From Phycisphaeraceae bacterium (GTDB lineage Bacteria; Planctomycetota; Phycisphaerae; Phycisphaerales; UBA1924), in contig CP075368.1 of assembly GCA_019454185.1 (NCBI GenBank), forward strand, positions 1,116,001-1,180,000: 64,000 bases of DNA, given 5' to 3'. Under the pieces are notes generated by a model. That model worked only from the letters and a program-made list of their open reading frames with translations. It did not search any database and was not told the DNA's origin. Positions within the stretch are counted from its first letter, which is position 1, and the number at the start of each line of letters is the position of its first letter. Positions 51,583-59,554 of this stretch are shown piece by piece. A program made the position numbers and the translations under genes.

Positions 51583-51834
51583 ATGACGCACGCGAACCAG
51601 ATCTCGCCGTTCCACCAACTCAAGGCCGCCGCGAGGGCGGCGCACGAGCGCCTCGGGCTTCGCCACCAACCGGTGGTAGTCCGCAGCGAGGAGAGCGCTT
51701 TCAGCATCGCCGACCACACCAGCGCGGGGACGGTGGTGCTGGGCGAGGGCGCGTACTGGGTGGTCTGCCTCGCCGACGCCGAGCGGCTGGTGAACGCCGG
51801 GTACGAGTACGCCCCGAGGCCGACGAGCCGCTGA
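51583..51834 (+). CDS. Hypothetical small protein
   Basis: 83 aa from ATG 51583 with AAGGAG 6 bases upstream. The sequence has a helical start (FHQLKAAARAAHERLG) and a beta-rich rest with VVLGEGAYWVVCLADAERL. No known domain. It heads a plus-strand row of four small genes, each with a good ribosome site, that matches in style the small-gene row of the first cassette (6121-7827). Confidence 0.6.
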   Translation: MTHANQISPFHQLKAAARAAHERLGLRHQPVVVRSEESAFSIADHTSAGTVVLGEGAYWVVCLADAERLVNAGYEYAPRPTSR

Positions 51835-51873
51835 ACCAACGACCAACGCACTACACACCGAAGGAGACGATTC

Positions 51874-52224
51874 ATGACGAACCCTCACGAGACCACACCC
51901 GATCCCACCAACCCCAAACCCTCGCTCGACGCGCTGGCCAAGCGTCACGACCTCGACGAGGAACTCGACTGGGCCACGGCGGAACTGCTGCTGGAGACCT
52001 TGGAGACTCGCGGCCGCGACGCGCTCGACTTCCACGAGATCCCCGTCAGCGCGATCCGCGACGTCGTGCGGCACGCCTTCGAGAGCGGGTACAGGTCCGG
52101 CTTGCACACCGGCTACCGCCAAGGCAGGTCGGATGCCTGCGACGAGGCACGCGGCAAGGAGGCCCGAACCCAGCCCCGCAACCCCGACCTCGTAGACCGA
52201 TCCAGAACCGACCCGACGACCTGA
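51874..52224 (+). CDS. Hypothetical acidic small protein
   Basis: 116 aa with AAGGAG 9 bases before ATG 51874. Pro/Thr-rich and acidic at the start, then helical (LDEELDWATAELLLETLE), then a basic, Arg/Gly/Tyr-rich stretch (FESGYRSGLHTGYRQGRSDA). It ends inside the arm of a strong terminator. Function unknown. Confidence 0.6.
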   Translation: MTNPHETTPDPTNPKPSLDALAKRHDLDEELDWATAELLLETLETRGRDALDFHEIPVSAIRDVVRHAFESGYRSGLHTGYRQGRSDACDEARGKEARTQPRNPDLVDRSRTDPTT

Positions 52225-52257
52225 AGCCCGCCCCAACGAGAGTTGACGGCGGGCTTC
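52223..52257 (+). terminator. Rho-independent terminator
   Basis: GAAGCCCGCC and GGCGGGCTTC form a perfect 10-bp stem with a 15-base loop, followed by GCAGCTTTT. It starts at the stop codon of the 116-aa gene. The stem arm is the same as in the first cassette terminator at 7456-7478. Confidence 0.75.
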
Positions 52258-52311
52258 GCAGCTTTTGGACCCGACGCCGACACGCCACCCACCGCACACA
52301 GGAGCAACGCC

Positions 52312-52563
52312 ATGCACGACACCGACCTTCAGGACATCCTGCTCAACTCCATCCAGAACATCCTCGACGCCAGAGACGAGGTCGAGGGCGAGGACGACGA
52401 CATCGCCCTTGCGGAGATCGCCCGCGACATGGTCAGCGACCTCGACGACCTCGCGAGCGTCACCACCTTCGAGCGGGCCGGGCTGCTGACGACCAACGCC
52501 GGGATCGTCCTGCGCTTCGGCGACGGCTCGGTCTTCCAGATCAGCATCGTGCAGAGCAGGTGA
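52312..52563 (+). CDS. Hypothetical small acidic protein
   Basis: 83 aa from ATG 52312 with AGGAG 9 bases upstream. The body is acidic and helical (LQDILLNSIQNILDARDEVE, DDDIALAEIARDMVSDLDDL), ending in a beta-type segment (IVLRFGDGSVFQISIVQ). No domain recognised. It follows the terminator at 52223, so it probably has its own promoter in the short gap. Confidence 0.6.
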   Translation: MHDTDLQDILLNSIQNILDARDEVEGEDDDIALAEIARDMVSDLDDLASVTTFERAGLLTTNAGIVLRFGDGSVFQISIVQSR

Positions 52564-52665
52564 TCCCCACGCCTCGCTCATCCACGCGCCGCTCCGGGAG
52601 ACCGGTGCGAGCGCGATTCCCGAGCGCGACGTGCGCCGGGTTCCACACCCACGACGGAGAACGCC

Positions 52666-53229
52666 ATGACGAAGAAGACCAAGACCACCAAGCCCGCATC
52701 CACCAATGAGACCAGCGCCAACGACAAAGCCCGCGCCGACGCGCTGGCCAAGTTGAACGCCAAGGCACCGGCGACGGCCACGGACGCCCCCGCAACGCCC
52801 ACGGCGGCCACCACGGTCGCCCACGACGCGAAGCCCGCCAAGGGTGGCGGCAAGAAGGCCACCGCCGCCAAGGGAACGCCCACGGGCGAACCTCGGGCGA
52901 CGGGTGGCAAGACGGCCAAGGGTGCGAAGGACGCCAAGGCCCCCAAGGCCAAGCCCGCGAAGGCAGCCAAGCCCAAGCGCATCTCGGCGCTCGACGCGGC
53001 GGCCAAGGTTCTCGCCGAGTCCGACCGCCCGCTCCGCGCCATCGACATGATCGAGGTGATGCACGCACGCGGTCTGTGGACCAGCCCCGGCGGCAAGACG
53101 CCCGAGGCGACCCTCTACGCCGCGATCACGCGTGAGATCGCCGCCAAGGGGACCGACGCCCGGTTCAAGAAGGTCGATCGCGGCATGTTCACCAGCATCA
53201 CGTCTCGGAATGCCGCGATGATCGCCTGA
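52666..53229 (+). CDS. HARE-HTH protein with long Ala/Lys linker
   Basis: 187 aa. The first 105 residues are Lys, Ala, Thr, Pro and Gly (histone-H1-like tail: KATAAKGTPTG, KGAKDAKAPKAKPAKAAK). The C-terminal 80 residues are a HARE-HTH winged helix: KRISALDAAAKVLAESDRP, GLWTSPGGKTPEATLYAAI and FKKVDRGMF. It is the relative of the product at 6385-6744, with a nearly identical core but a tail more than twice as long. Likely a DNA-compacting or regulatory protein of the element. It ends 26 bases before a strong terminator. Confidence 0.75.
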   Translation: MTKKTKTTKPASTNETSANDKARADALAKLNAKAPATATDAPATPTAATTVAHDAKPAKGGGKKATAAKGTPTGEPRATGGKTAKGAKDAKAPKAKPAKAAKPKRISALDAAAKVLAESDRPLRAIDMIEVMHARGLWTSPGGKTPEATLYAAITREIAAKGTDARFKKVDRGMFTSITSRNAAMIA

Positions 53230-53254
53230 CCTCCGGCCGCCACCACGCCAGATC

Positions 53255-53277
53255 CACCCCGGCAGCACGCTGGGGTG
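53255..53277 (+). terminator. Rho-independent terminator
   Basis: CACCCCGGC, loop AGCAC, GCTGGGGTG (9 bp, one G-T wobble) followed by TTTCTTC. It ends the plus-strand small-gene row. Confidence 0.75.
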
Positions 53278-53340
53278 TTTCTTCGGCCCGGAGCGTCTCG
53301 CAGCGCAAAGAACGCGTCCTTTCTCGGTCGAATCGCCTAA

Positions 53341-53354
53341 GAACGTTGTCGTTC
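53341..53354 (+). promoter_or_regulatory. Inverted repeat before fic
   Basis: GAACG, TTGT, CGTTC, 25 bases before ATG 53380. A -10-like TAGAGT/TATCTG follows at once, so a repressor bound here would cover the promoter. Candidate autoregulation site of the fic gene. Confidence 0.35.
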
Positions 53355-53379
53355 CTAGAGTATCTGGACTCGAACGCCG

Positions 53380-54540
53380 ATGTTCATAGCCATGCCGCGC
53401 GCCACAGGCACATACCGACCGACCACCGCCGGGGGCCGCTCCGTTGACGCCTTCGTGCCCTTCCCGCTGCCGCCCAAGGACCCACCCCTGGACCTCTCCG
53501 GCCTTGCGCTCCATCTCCACGAGGCGCACGCCGCCGTCGATCGCCTCCGGCTTGCGGGCCGACTGGTGCCGAGCATCAACTGGTTCATCTACGGCTTCGT
53601 CCGCAAGGAGGCCTTGGTCTCGTCGCTGATCGAGGGGACGCAGGCGACGCTCGAGGACGTGCTCGAGTTCGAGGCGACGGAGCGCGCGGACAACCCCGAT
53701 GATGTCGAGGAAGTCTGCAACTACGTTGCCGCTCTCACCCACGCGCGCCGGGAGATTGCGCGGCCCAAGGGCGTGCCGATCAGCACGCGCCTCCTGTGCG
53801 AGGCCCACAAGCGACTGATGAAGGGCGTGCGCGGCGCGAACAAGGACCCAGGCAACCTCCGCAAGGTCCAGAACTGGATCGGCGGCCGGGACACCATCCG
53901 ATTCGTCCCCCCGCCCCCCGATGCCGTTCCCGACGCGATGGCCGCGCTCGACGCGTGGATCCACGGCAAGGATCCGACCGATCCGCTCGTCAAGGCGGGG
54001 CTGGCGCACGTGCAGTTCGAGACCATCCATCCGTTCCTCGACGGCAACGGTCGTATTGGGCGACTCCTGATCGCACTCCTTCTGGAGCACTGGAAGGTGC
54101 TGGACGATCCCATTCTCTACATCAGCGCCGCGATCCGTCGCGAGCAGGCCGAGTACTACACGCGCCTCGCGGCGGTCCGCACCGATGGCGACTGGGAGGG
54201 GTGGACCGAGTTCTTCCTGCGCTGCGTGCGCGTCGCGGCCGACGACGGCGTCGCGACGGCGACCAGTCTCTCGGCGCGGGTCAGTGAAGACCGACGCCGT
54301 CTCGTCAAACGCCGCAACGCCACGCTCGCCTCGGTCCAACTCCTGGACATGCTCCCTGAGCACCCCGTGGTGACGGGTCCGCTCGTCCAGCGGCTGCTGA
54401 AGACCACCGCCCCGACCGCGCGCCGCTCCATCGGAGCGCTTGAGGACGCGGGCATCCTCCGCGAAGTCAGCGGCAAGCAGCGCGACCGGGTCTTCGCGTA
54501 CCACGCGTACCTGCGAACCCTGACGGGCGAGGATGGTTGA
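53380..54540 (+). CDS. fic: Fic family AMP transferase
   Basis: 386 aa. The N-terminal region (TGTYRPTTAGG) and the inhibitory motif SSLIEG (S81, E85) lie before the Fic core, so this is a class II, self-inhibited Fic protein. The active loop is HPFLDGNGRIGR (217-228) with catalytic H217. A C-terminal winged-helix part (about 310-380, TAPTARRSIGALEDAGILRE) follows and may bind DNA. Fic proteins attach AMP to target proteins and can act as toxins. No separate antitoxin gene is seen, which fits a built-in inhibitory helix. An alternative start is ATG 53392. Divergent small genes end upstream at a terminator, and the next gene converges. Confidence 0.9.
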   Translation: MFIAMPRATGTYRPTTAGGRSVDAFVPFPLPPKDPPLDLSGLALHLHEAHAAVDRLRLAGRLVPSINWFIYGFVRKEALVSSLIEGTQATLEDVLEFEATERADNPDDVEEVCNYVAALTHARREIARPKGVPISTRLLCEAHKRLMKGVRGANKDPGNLRKVQNWIGGRDTIRFVPPPPDAVPDAMAALDAWIHGKDPTDPLVKAGLAHVQFETIHPFLDGNGRIGRLLIALLLEHWKVLDDPILYISAAIRREQAEYYTRLAAVRTDGDWEGWTEFFLRCVRVAADDGVATATSLSARVSEDRRRLVKRRNATLASVQLLDMLPEHPVVTGPLVQRLLKTTAPTARRSIGALEDAGILREVSGKQRDRVFAYHAYLRTLTGEDG

Positions 54541-54548
54541 GGAGGCGT

Positions 54549-55886
54549 TCACGCCTTCGCTGCCCCCTGAATCCGCTCCGCCTTCTTCCCCGTGAAGTTC
54601 TCCCATCGCTGCACAATCACGTCGCAGTACGGCGCGTCGAGTTCCATCAAGAACGCCTTGCGGCCCGTCTGCTCGGCGGCGATCAGAGTGCTCCCCGATC
54701 CTCCGAACAAATCCAACACGTTCTCGCCCGGCTGCGAGGAGTACTCCATCGCGCGCTTGGCCAACTCGACGGGCTTCTCCGTCAAGTGCACCATGCTCTG
54801 CGGGTTCACCTTCTTCACCTGCCACACGTCGGGCACGTTGTTCGGCCCGAAGAAGCGGTGCGCTGCGCCCTCACGCCAGCCATAAAAACACCACTCGTGG
54901 TCACCCATGAAGTCCTTCCGCGTCAGCACCGGATGCATCTTGTGCCAGATGATGGCTTGCGAGAAGTACAGCCCGTGCCGCTTCAGCACCGGCGGGTAGT
55001 TCGCGCAGTTCGCATAGCCGCCCCAGATGTAGAACCCGCCGCCGGGCATCAGCACGCGCGCGATGTTGCCGAACCACGCATCCAGCAGACGATCGAACTC
55101 TTCGTCGCTGACAAAGTCGTTCGCCAGCGGTCGGTCCTTCGCGCGCATCTGCTTGCCCGTCCCCTTTCTGCTGGCGGGGTTGCGTGCGGCATCGAAGCGC
55201 TGGTGGTGGTTGCGCGGCTGCGTGTTCGTCGCGCTGAACGATGACAACCCAGCCGCGATCGCGTTGTTGCTCCGCGGCTCGACCTTCACGTTGTACGGCG
55301 GGTCCGTGTTACAGAGATGGATCACCGCGCCGTCGAGCAGGCGATCGAGATCCGCAACGCTCCCGCTGTCGCCGCACAGGAGACGGTGGTTGCCCAAGAT
55401 CCACAGGTCGCCCGGCTGCGTGATCGGATCGTCCGGTGGCGCGGGGATGTCGTCCGGATCCGTCGCGCCGACCTCGAGGCCCGGTTCAAGCAACTTCGAG
55501 ATCTCGACATCGGTGAAGCCCAACCCGCCGAGATCGATGTCGAGTGCCTTCAGCTCGCCGAGTTCGACCGCGAGGAGTTCGTCAGACCACTCGGCGATCA
55601 GTGCTGTTCTGTTGTCCGCGAGCCGGTACGCCTTGGCCTGCTCCGGCGTCAGGTCGGCGACGTGCACCGGCACCTTCTCGAGCCCGAGGTGCTTGGCCGC
55701 TTTCAGCCTCGTATGGCCGACGATCACGACCCCCTCACGGTCCACGACGATCGGCTGGCGGAATCCATACTCCTTGATCGACCGCGCCACCGCCTCGACC
55801 GCGCCGTCGTTCACGCGCGGGTTGTTCGGGTAGGGCTTGATCTCATCCACGCCACGCATCTCGATTGACATCCCTGTCGTCGTCAT
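54549..55886 (-). CDS. ParB-domain DNA adenine methyltransferase
   Basis: 445 aa from ATG 55886 with AAGGGGAT upstream. The N-terminal 90 residues form a ParB/Srx domain (EIKPYPNNPRVNDGAVEAVA, IVVDREGVVIVGHTRLKAA). The C-terminal part is a beta-class methylase: motif IV DPPYNV (near 193), then motif I LDLFGGSGSTLIAAEQTGRK (near 394). It transfers methyl groups to adenine, or less likely to cytosine N4. Phage and plasmids carry this fusion as an orphan methylase for self-protection. It sits between Fic and the primase, and no matching endonuclease is adjacent. Confidence 0.9.
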   Translation of the reverse strand: MTTTGMSIEMRGVDEIKPYPNNPRVNDGAVEAVARSIKEYGFRQPIVVDREGVVIVGHTRLKAAKHLGLEKVPVHVADLTPEQAKAYRLADNRTALIAEWSDELLAVELGELKALDIDLGGLGFTDVEISKLLEPGLEVGATDPDDIPAPPDDPITQPGDLWILGNHRLLCGDSGSVADLDRLLDGAVIHLCNTDPPYNVKVEPRSNNAIAAGLSSFSATNTQPRNHHQRFDAARNPASRKGTGKQMRAKDRPLANDFVSDEEFDRLLDAWFGNIARVLMPGGGFYIWGGYANCANYPPVLKRHGLYFSQAIIWHKMHPVLTRKDFMGDHEWCFYGWREGAAHRFFGPNNVPDVWQVKKVNPQSMVHLTEKPVELAKRAMEYSSQPGENVLDLFGGSGSTLIAAEQTGRKAFLMELDAPYCDVIVQRWENFTGKKAERIQGAAKA

Positions 55887-55973
55887 TGCTCGATCCCCTT
55901 GAGTCCACAGCGACCTACTGGCCTTCCGCGTCTTGTCCAATTGAGCGAGAGAGAAAGAAGGAGAGAGAGATAC

Positions 55974-56046
55974 TTCAAACTTCAAGACCAGTTCTTCGCG
56001 CAATCTCTCCTCGCTCGTGACAAATGAACAGGACTTGAAGTTTGAA
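55974..56046. repeat. AT-rich inverted repeat before the primase stop
   Basis: TTCAAACTTCAAG (55974-55986) and CTTGAAGTTTGAA (56034-56046) are perfect 13-base inverted copies 47 bases apart. A purine-rich run (GAGAGAGAAAGAAGGAGAGA) lies just before. The AT-rich arms stand out in this GC-rich DNA. Between the methyltransferase and the primase this could be an origin element or a binding site. Confidence 0.45.
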
Positions 56047-56055
56047 CTTTCTCCT

Positions 56056-58305
56056 TTACGCCTTCAGTTCGTACACGGTCCTCGGCTTCGACTTGGTTGG
56101 TTCGGTTCTCACGCTCAGCCGCTCTGCTTCGACGAGATGATCCATCACGTCTCGTCGCTCGCGGACCGACATCCATTGCGTCTTGCGGGTGAGGTCGGAC
56201 GCCGACATCGTTCCGCCAGCGTCGGTCAGGATCCGCACCACCCGCTTCACACGTGCGTCGAAGGCCCCCTCCGTCACCCAGCGACTGGCCAGATGCAGCA
56301 TCCGGCGCGTCAGGTGCTCCGAGAGGTCGCACGCCCACTGAGCGGCCGCCGCATCGATCTGGGGCCGCTCCCGATTGGCCGAGCAGGCGTAGACGAGCGC
56401 CAGGCGGCACGCCTTCTCCTCCGTGCGGGCCCAGAGCGAACGGGCCACCTCGTTCCCCATGCGCATCTCGATGTCGATCCGTGCGGCGAAGGAGTCGAAG
56501 ACGGCCTGGGCTTCGGGAGTGGCCTTGACCACGAGCGGCTGCGGCCGCGATCCCCCGGCGTGGTTGCCGGGCGTGAACGCGCCCCACCAGTCCGCCGCCT
56601 CGACGATGGGCTCCGGCACCTCCGCCACGCTGCCCCATGTCCGCTCGGGCATGTCGTCGGTCTCAAAGACCAACAGGCGGGCCATGAACCCGTCCGTGAT
56701 GCTCTCGGCGGTCAGCGACTCGAAGAAGTTCTGCGGCACGGTGGTCCCGAGCAGCACCACGCAAGGCTGGTCGATCGTCTGGTTGCGGCGGTCGTCCGCG
56801 TACGCCTTGCTCTTGAAGACTACGTCGGCCGACGAGTAGAGCCGCATCAGGACTGTCACTACGTTGTGAAGGTGAGGGGACTTCCGGGCGTCGCCGGTGG
56901 TCCTGAGGAACCGGCCGAACTCGTCCAGTTGGAAGAGGATCGCGGGGCTCTGCACCGCCGCCGTGACGAGACCGGCGTCGGAGGCCAGATCCTCGTTCCC
57001 TTCAAGGTGCATGAGGTTCGCGGCCGCGAGGATCGACTTGTTGATCCGGCGGGCGTGGTCCTTGCCAGCGCCGGACGAGGCGACGCCCACGATATAGAGG
57101 TTGGTCCGGTTGCCGCGCTCGTCACGGACCTTGCGCCCGGCCAGGACTGACTGGAGTGCGATCGCGCCCGCCAGCGACAGGATGGGCTGGGCGCGGGTGG
57201 CGGTCGAAAGGTTGAACGCCATGACCTCGCCGATCAGACCGGGGACGTCCAGCAAGTGCTCCGGCATGGGACCCGGATCGGGATGGGGATCTGCAGGGGT
57301 CTCGGGCTCGCCGATGTCGATCTCCATCATGGCGTCCTCCGTCCCCGCAACCGCGACTTCGCCTCCCATGAGCCCCGACAGATCGATCTGGCCAGTCGCG
57401 TCCGGCCCCGCGTCACGCAGCCAGCCGAAGGGCATCCGGTGCGTCTTGCTCGCGGCGTCTTCCACCTTGTGCCGGAGTTCCCGCTCGGTCCACGGCGGCT
57501 CGCAGCGCGGGTTGTACCGCTCAAGCAAGATGGCCAGCGCGACGTCGGGGTCGAGCCCGAACCCATGCACCAGCGCCGTCGCGGCGGCATAGGTCTGGGC
57601 GTGCCCGCCGCATCCGGAGATCGCTCCCGGGACCATCTCGAGGTACGCGATCGCGCGGCGTTTGATCGTCTCGGCCGACTGCTCAACGGGCACGAGGGCG
57701 TGAGACGCGGGGGCCCGCTTGATCTTGTCGAAGTGGTCAGGATCATGCCCCCGGAGTTCGAGGACCTTCCGGACCAGCGCCCGGACGCCCGCTTCGAGCA
57801 CCTCGCGCTCGACCGCCGTCGGCTCGCCGTCCAGCATGTCGTAGACATCGCCGTCGGGGTGGATGCTCGGGCCGACGACCGTCTGCACGCCGGTACCGCG
57901 CAGCTCGACCATCATCTTGCTCGTCTTCGGGTCGCGGAACTGCGTGGTGACGATGCCGGGGCACCGGTACCACCAGTGCGAGCCCGGCTTGGCCGCCCGG
58001 CCCGTGACGACGGCGGTTGGAGGGAGGTAGGCGGACGCCCATTCGATCGCCTCGGCACAATCCAAATCGACATCCACGAGGTGGCCGCTGGGCTCGCCGA
58101 GGATGAGGCCGATGTTCCCGTCGCCCCCAAAGTGCAGGGCGATGTTGTCGTGCGTAAAACGCCACTCCGGCCAGCCCTTCTCGACGGGTCCCTTCATGCG
58201 CGCCGGGATCGGCACCGGCATGAGGTTGCGCGCGAGATATGACCGTGCCGCGTCCACCACCGAGCGGTGCCCATCAACCCCGGTTGGCGCGTCCAACACC
58301 GTCAT
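56056..58305 (-). CDS. Bifunctional primase-polymerase / DUF3987-like helicase, second copy
   Basis: 749 aa. The Prim-Pol domain (about 15-190) has HLVDVDLDCAEAIEWA, with the DxD metal site, and PGSHWWYRCPG. A helical middle (GGHAQTYAAATALVHGFG, NPRCEPPWTERELRHKVEDA) is the primase-C-terminal type. The DUF3987-like ATPase follows (DVPGLIGEVMAFNL, VLAGRKVRDERGNR, VASSGAGKDHARRINK near 411, ILFQLDEFGRFL). It shares the domain order and many blocks with the product at 8607-10955, but it is clearly diverged and has the extra middle part. It drives replication of the second cassette. Confidence 0.87.
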   Translation of the reverse strand: MTVLDAPTGVDGHRSVVDAARSYLARNLMPVPIPARMKGPVEKGWPEWRFTHDNIALHFGGDGNIGLILGEPSGHLVDVDLDCAEAIEWASAYLPPTAVVTGRAAKPGSHWWYRCPGIVTTQFRDPKTSKMMVELRGTGVQTVVGPSIHPDGDVYDMLDGEPTAVEREVLEAGVRALVRKVLELRGHDPDHFDKIKRAPASHALVPVEQSAETIKRRAIAYLEMVPGAISGCGGHAQTYAAATALVHGFGLDPDVALAILLERYNPRCEPPWTERELRHKVEDAASKTHRMPFGWLRDAGPDATGQIDLSGLMGGEVAVAGTEDAMMEIDIGEPETPADPHPDPGPMPEHLLDVPGLIGEVMAFNLSTATRAQPILSLAGAIALQSVLAGRKVRDERGNRTNLYIVGVASSGAGKDHARRINKSILAAANLMHLEGNEDLASDAGLVTAAVQSPAILFQLDEFGRFLRTTGDARKSPHLHNVVTVLMRLYSSADVVFKSKAYADDRRNQTIDQPCVVLLGTTVPQNFFESLTAESITDGFMARLLVFETDDMPERTWGSVAEVPEPIVEAADWWGAFTPGNHAGGSRPQPLVVKATPEAQAVFDSFAARIDIEMRMGNEVARSLWARTEEKACRLALVYACSANRERPQIDAAAAQWACDLSEHLTRRMLHLASRWVTEGAFDARVKRVVRILTDAGGTMSASDLTRKTQWMSVRERRDVMDHLVEAERLSVRTEPTKSKPRTVYELKA

Positions 58306-58344
58306 TCGCGCTCCTGCGTCCCAATTCCCTTGAGCCCCAAGGGC

Positions 58345-58668
58345 TCACGGCGAGCCCACGAGTTCCCGGGCGGCGGACGCCTCTCCGCGGGTCACGCGGA
58401 AGGCGTCGTCCCCGTACTCATGGGAGCACATCCCCACGAAGACTCTCGCGACCGCGACGCCCAGAGGCGCCTCGGCATCCAGCACAACCACACCCGCGTC
58501 GGCATCGATCGCGTAGCCCGTCTCCAACCGAACTGCCGCCTGCCCGTGCAGGCACCCGACCGACAGAATCGCCAGGAGCAGCGTGTCCTCGACGGACCCC
58601 ATGTCCGTTCCGGGGTTGAACTCAAAGCGGTAGACAGATCGGCCGGTTCGCAGGTCGTGGGTCGTCAT
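58345..58668 (-). CDS. Hypothetical small protein
   Basis: 107 aa from ATG 58668 with AGGAG 9 bases upstream. It is beta-rich with SVYRFEFNPGTDMGSVEDTL and GYAIDADAGVVVLDAEAPL. No membrane segment and no family recognised. Its place between the sigma-like protein and the primase corresponds to that of the deoxyribosyltransferase-like gene in the first cassette, but the two are unrelated in sequence. Confidence 0.6.
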   Translation of the reverse strand: MTTHDLRTGRSVYRFEFNPGTDMGSVEDTLLLAILSVGCLHGQAAVRLETGYAIDADAGVVVLDAEAPLGVAVARVFVGMCSHEYGDDAFRVTRGEASAARELVGSP

Positions 58669-58721
58669 AGATTGGCTCCTCAGCACATCTACGCGAACCG
58701 GCGGCAAGGTGGCGGCGGCGT

Positions 58722-59243
58722 TCACAGATAGCCCTCCAGCCCGGCGTCCTTGAAGATGTCCCGCATCCGGCGGCAATGGCCGCGAAGGGTGCTCCGGGGC
58801 ATGCCGAGCGCGTCGGCCACGGGCTTGACGGCGTCGCGCATCAGCCGGTTCACCAGACGCCGCTGCATGGGGCTCAGTCGTTCCATCACCACCTCAAGGT
58901 CCGCCTTGAGGTCCGAGAGCCGCTCGGCGGCCTCGCCATCGGTCTGATGGTCCGCGCACTCGCCGGGATCGACATCCGCCGCAGGCTGTGCGCTGCCTCG
59001 CTTCTTGGCCTTGCGCTTCCGGAGCAGGGACACCGAGCGGGTGGTGACGACCGTGTTGATGTACGCCTCGCGGGTGCCTCGGGTGTGGTCAAAGTCATCC
59101 CAGACGCTGAGCAGGTGCAGCATCAATTCGGCGGCGAAGTCCTCTACTTCGCCGTTGGGAAGGGAGCCGGAGGATCGCAGCGCCTGGATCCGGCGTGCGA
59201 TGACCATGTTGGCGAACTGCAAGTCTTTGGGATCGATAAGCAT
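58722..59243 (-). CDS. Sigma-70-like protein, phage/ECF type
   Basis: 173 aa from ATG 59243 (AAAGGCACCCG upstream). Region 2-like helices (VEDFAAELMLHLLSVWDDFD, TREAYINTVVTTRSVSLLRK) are followed by an acidic linker and a region 4-like helix-turn-helix (LSPMQRRLVNRLMRDAV, VADALGMPRSTLRGHCRRM). It is the counterpart of the product at 11536-12084 and better preserved in region 4. It probably controls element promoters. The layout matches short sigma factors common in planctomycete elements. Confidence 0.72.
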   Translation of the reverse strand: MLIDPKDLQFANMVIARRIQALRSSGSLPNGEVEDFAAELMLHLLSVWDDFDHTRGTREAYINTVVTTRSVSLLRKRKAKKRGSAQPAADVDPGECADHQTDGEAAERLSDLKADLEVVMERLSPMQRRLVNRLMRDAVKPVADALGMPRSTLRGHCRRMRDIFKDAGLEGYL

Positions 59244-59554
59244 CGGGTGCCTTTTTCGCGCAGCCACAGCGCCCGAGGCGGTTGGCCGCGTTCTACGAGG
59301 TCGTTGAGGGGTGGGGAACGAGGTGCCGAGGGCGTGGCCGCTGGAGCGCACCCGACTCGGATCGGAGGGGTGGAGCCGAGCGCGGCCCGGGCGGGCCGAC
59401 TTCGGCAGTCCGGACTATTCAGGCGGGCGGATGGGTTGGGTCACCGGCTGTCTCCTTTGGCTTGCGACCGCGTCATTGCGATCAGGCCGAAGTTTCAGCG
59501 CGGTGGTGGTGTATGGTCGTGCATACGGAGGTGGTCAAAGGTGCACGCGAATCG
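59244..59554. other. Intergenic region upstream of the sigma-like gene
   Basis: 311 bases without a convincing gene between the sigma-like gene and the stop of the 567-aa gene. The only structure I see is the short inverted repeat at 59511-59526, listed separately. Promoter elements of the sigma-like gene should lie here but no clear consensus pair is visible. Confidence 0.4.
59511..59526. promoter_or_regulatory. Short inverted repeat, operator candidate
   Basis: GTATG, GTCGTG, CATAC lies just past the 3' end of the 567-aa gene and 270 bases upstream of the sigma-like gene. The 5-bp arms are short, so chance is possible. Confidence 0.25.
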
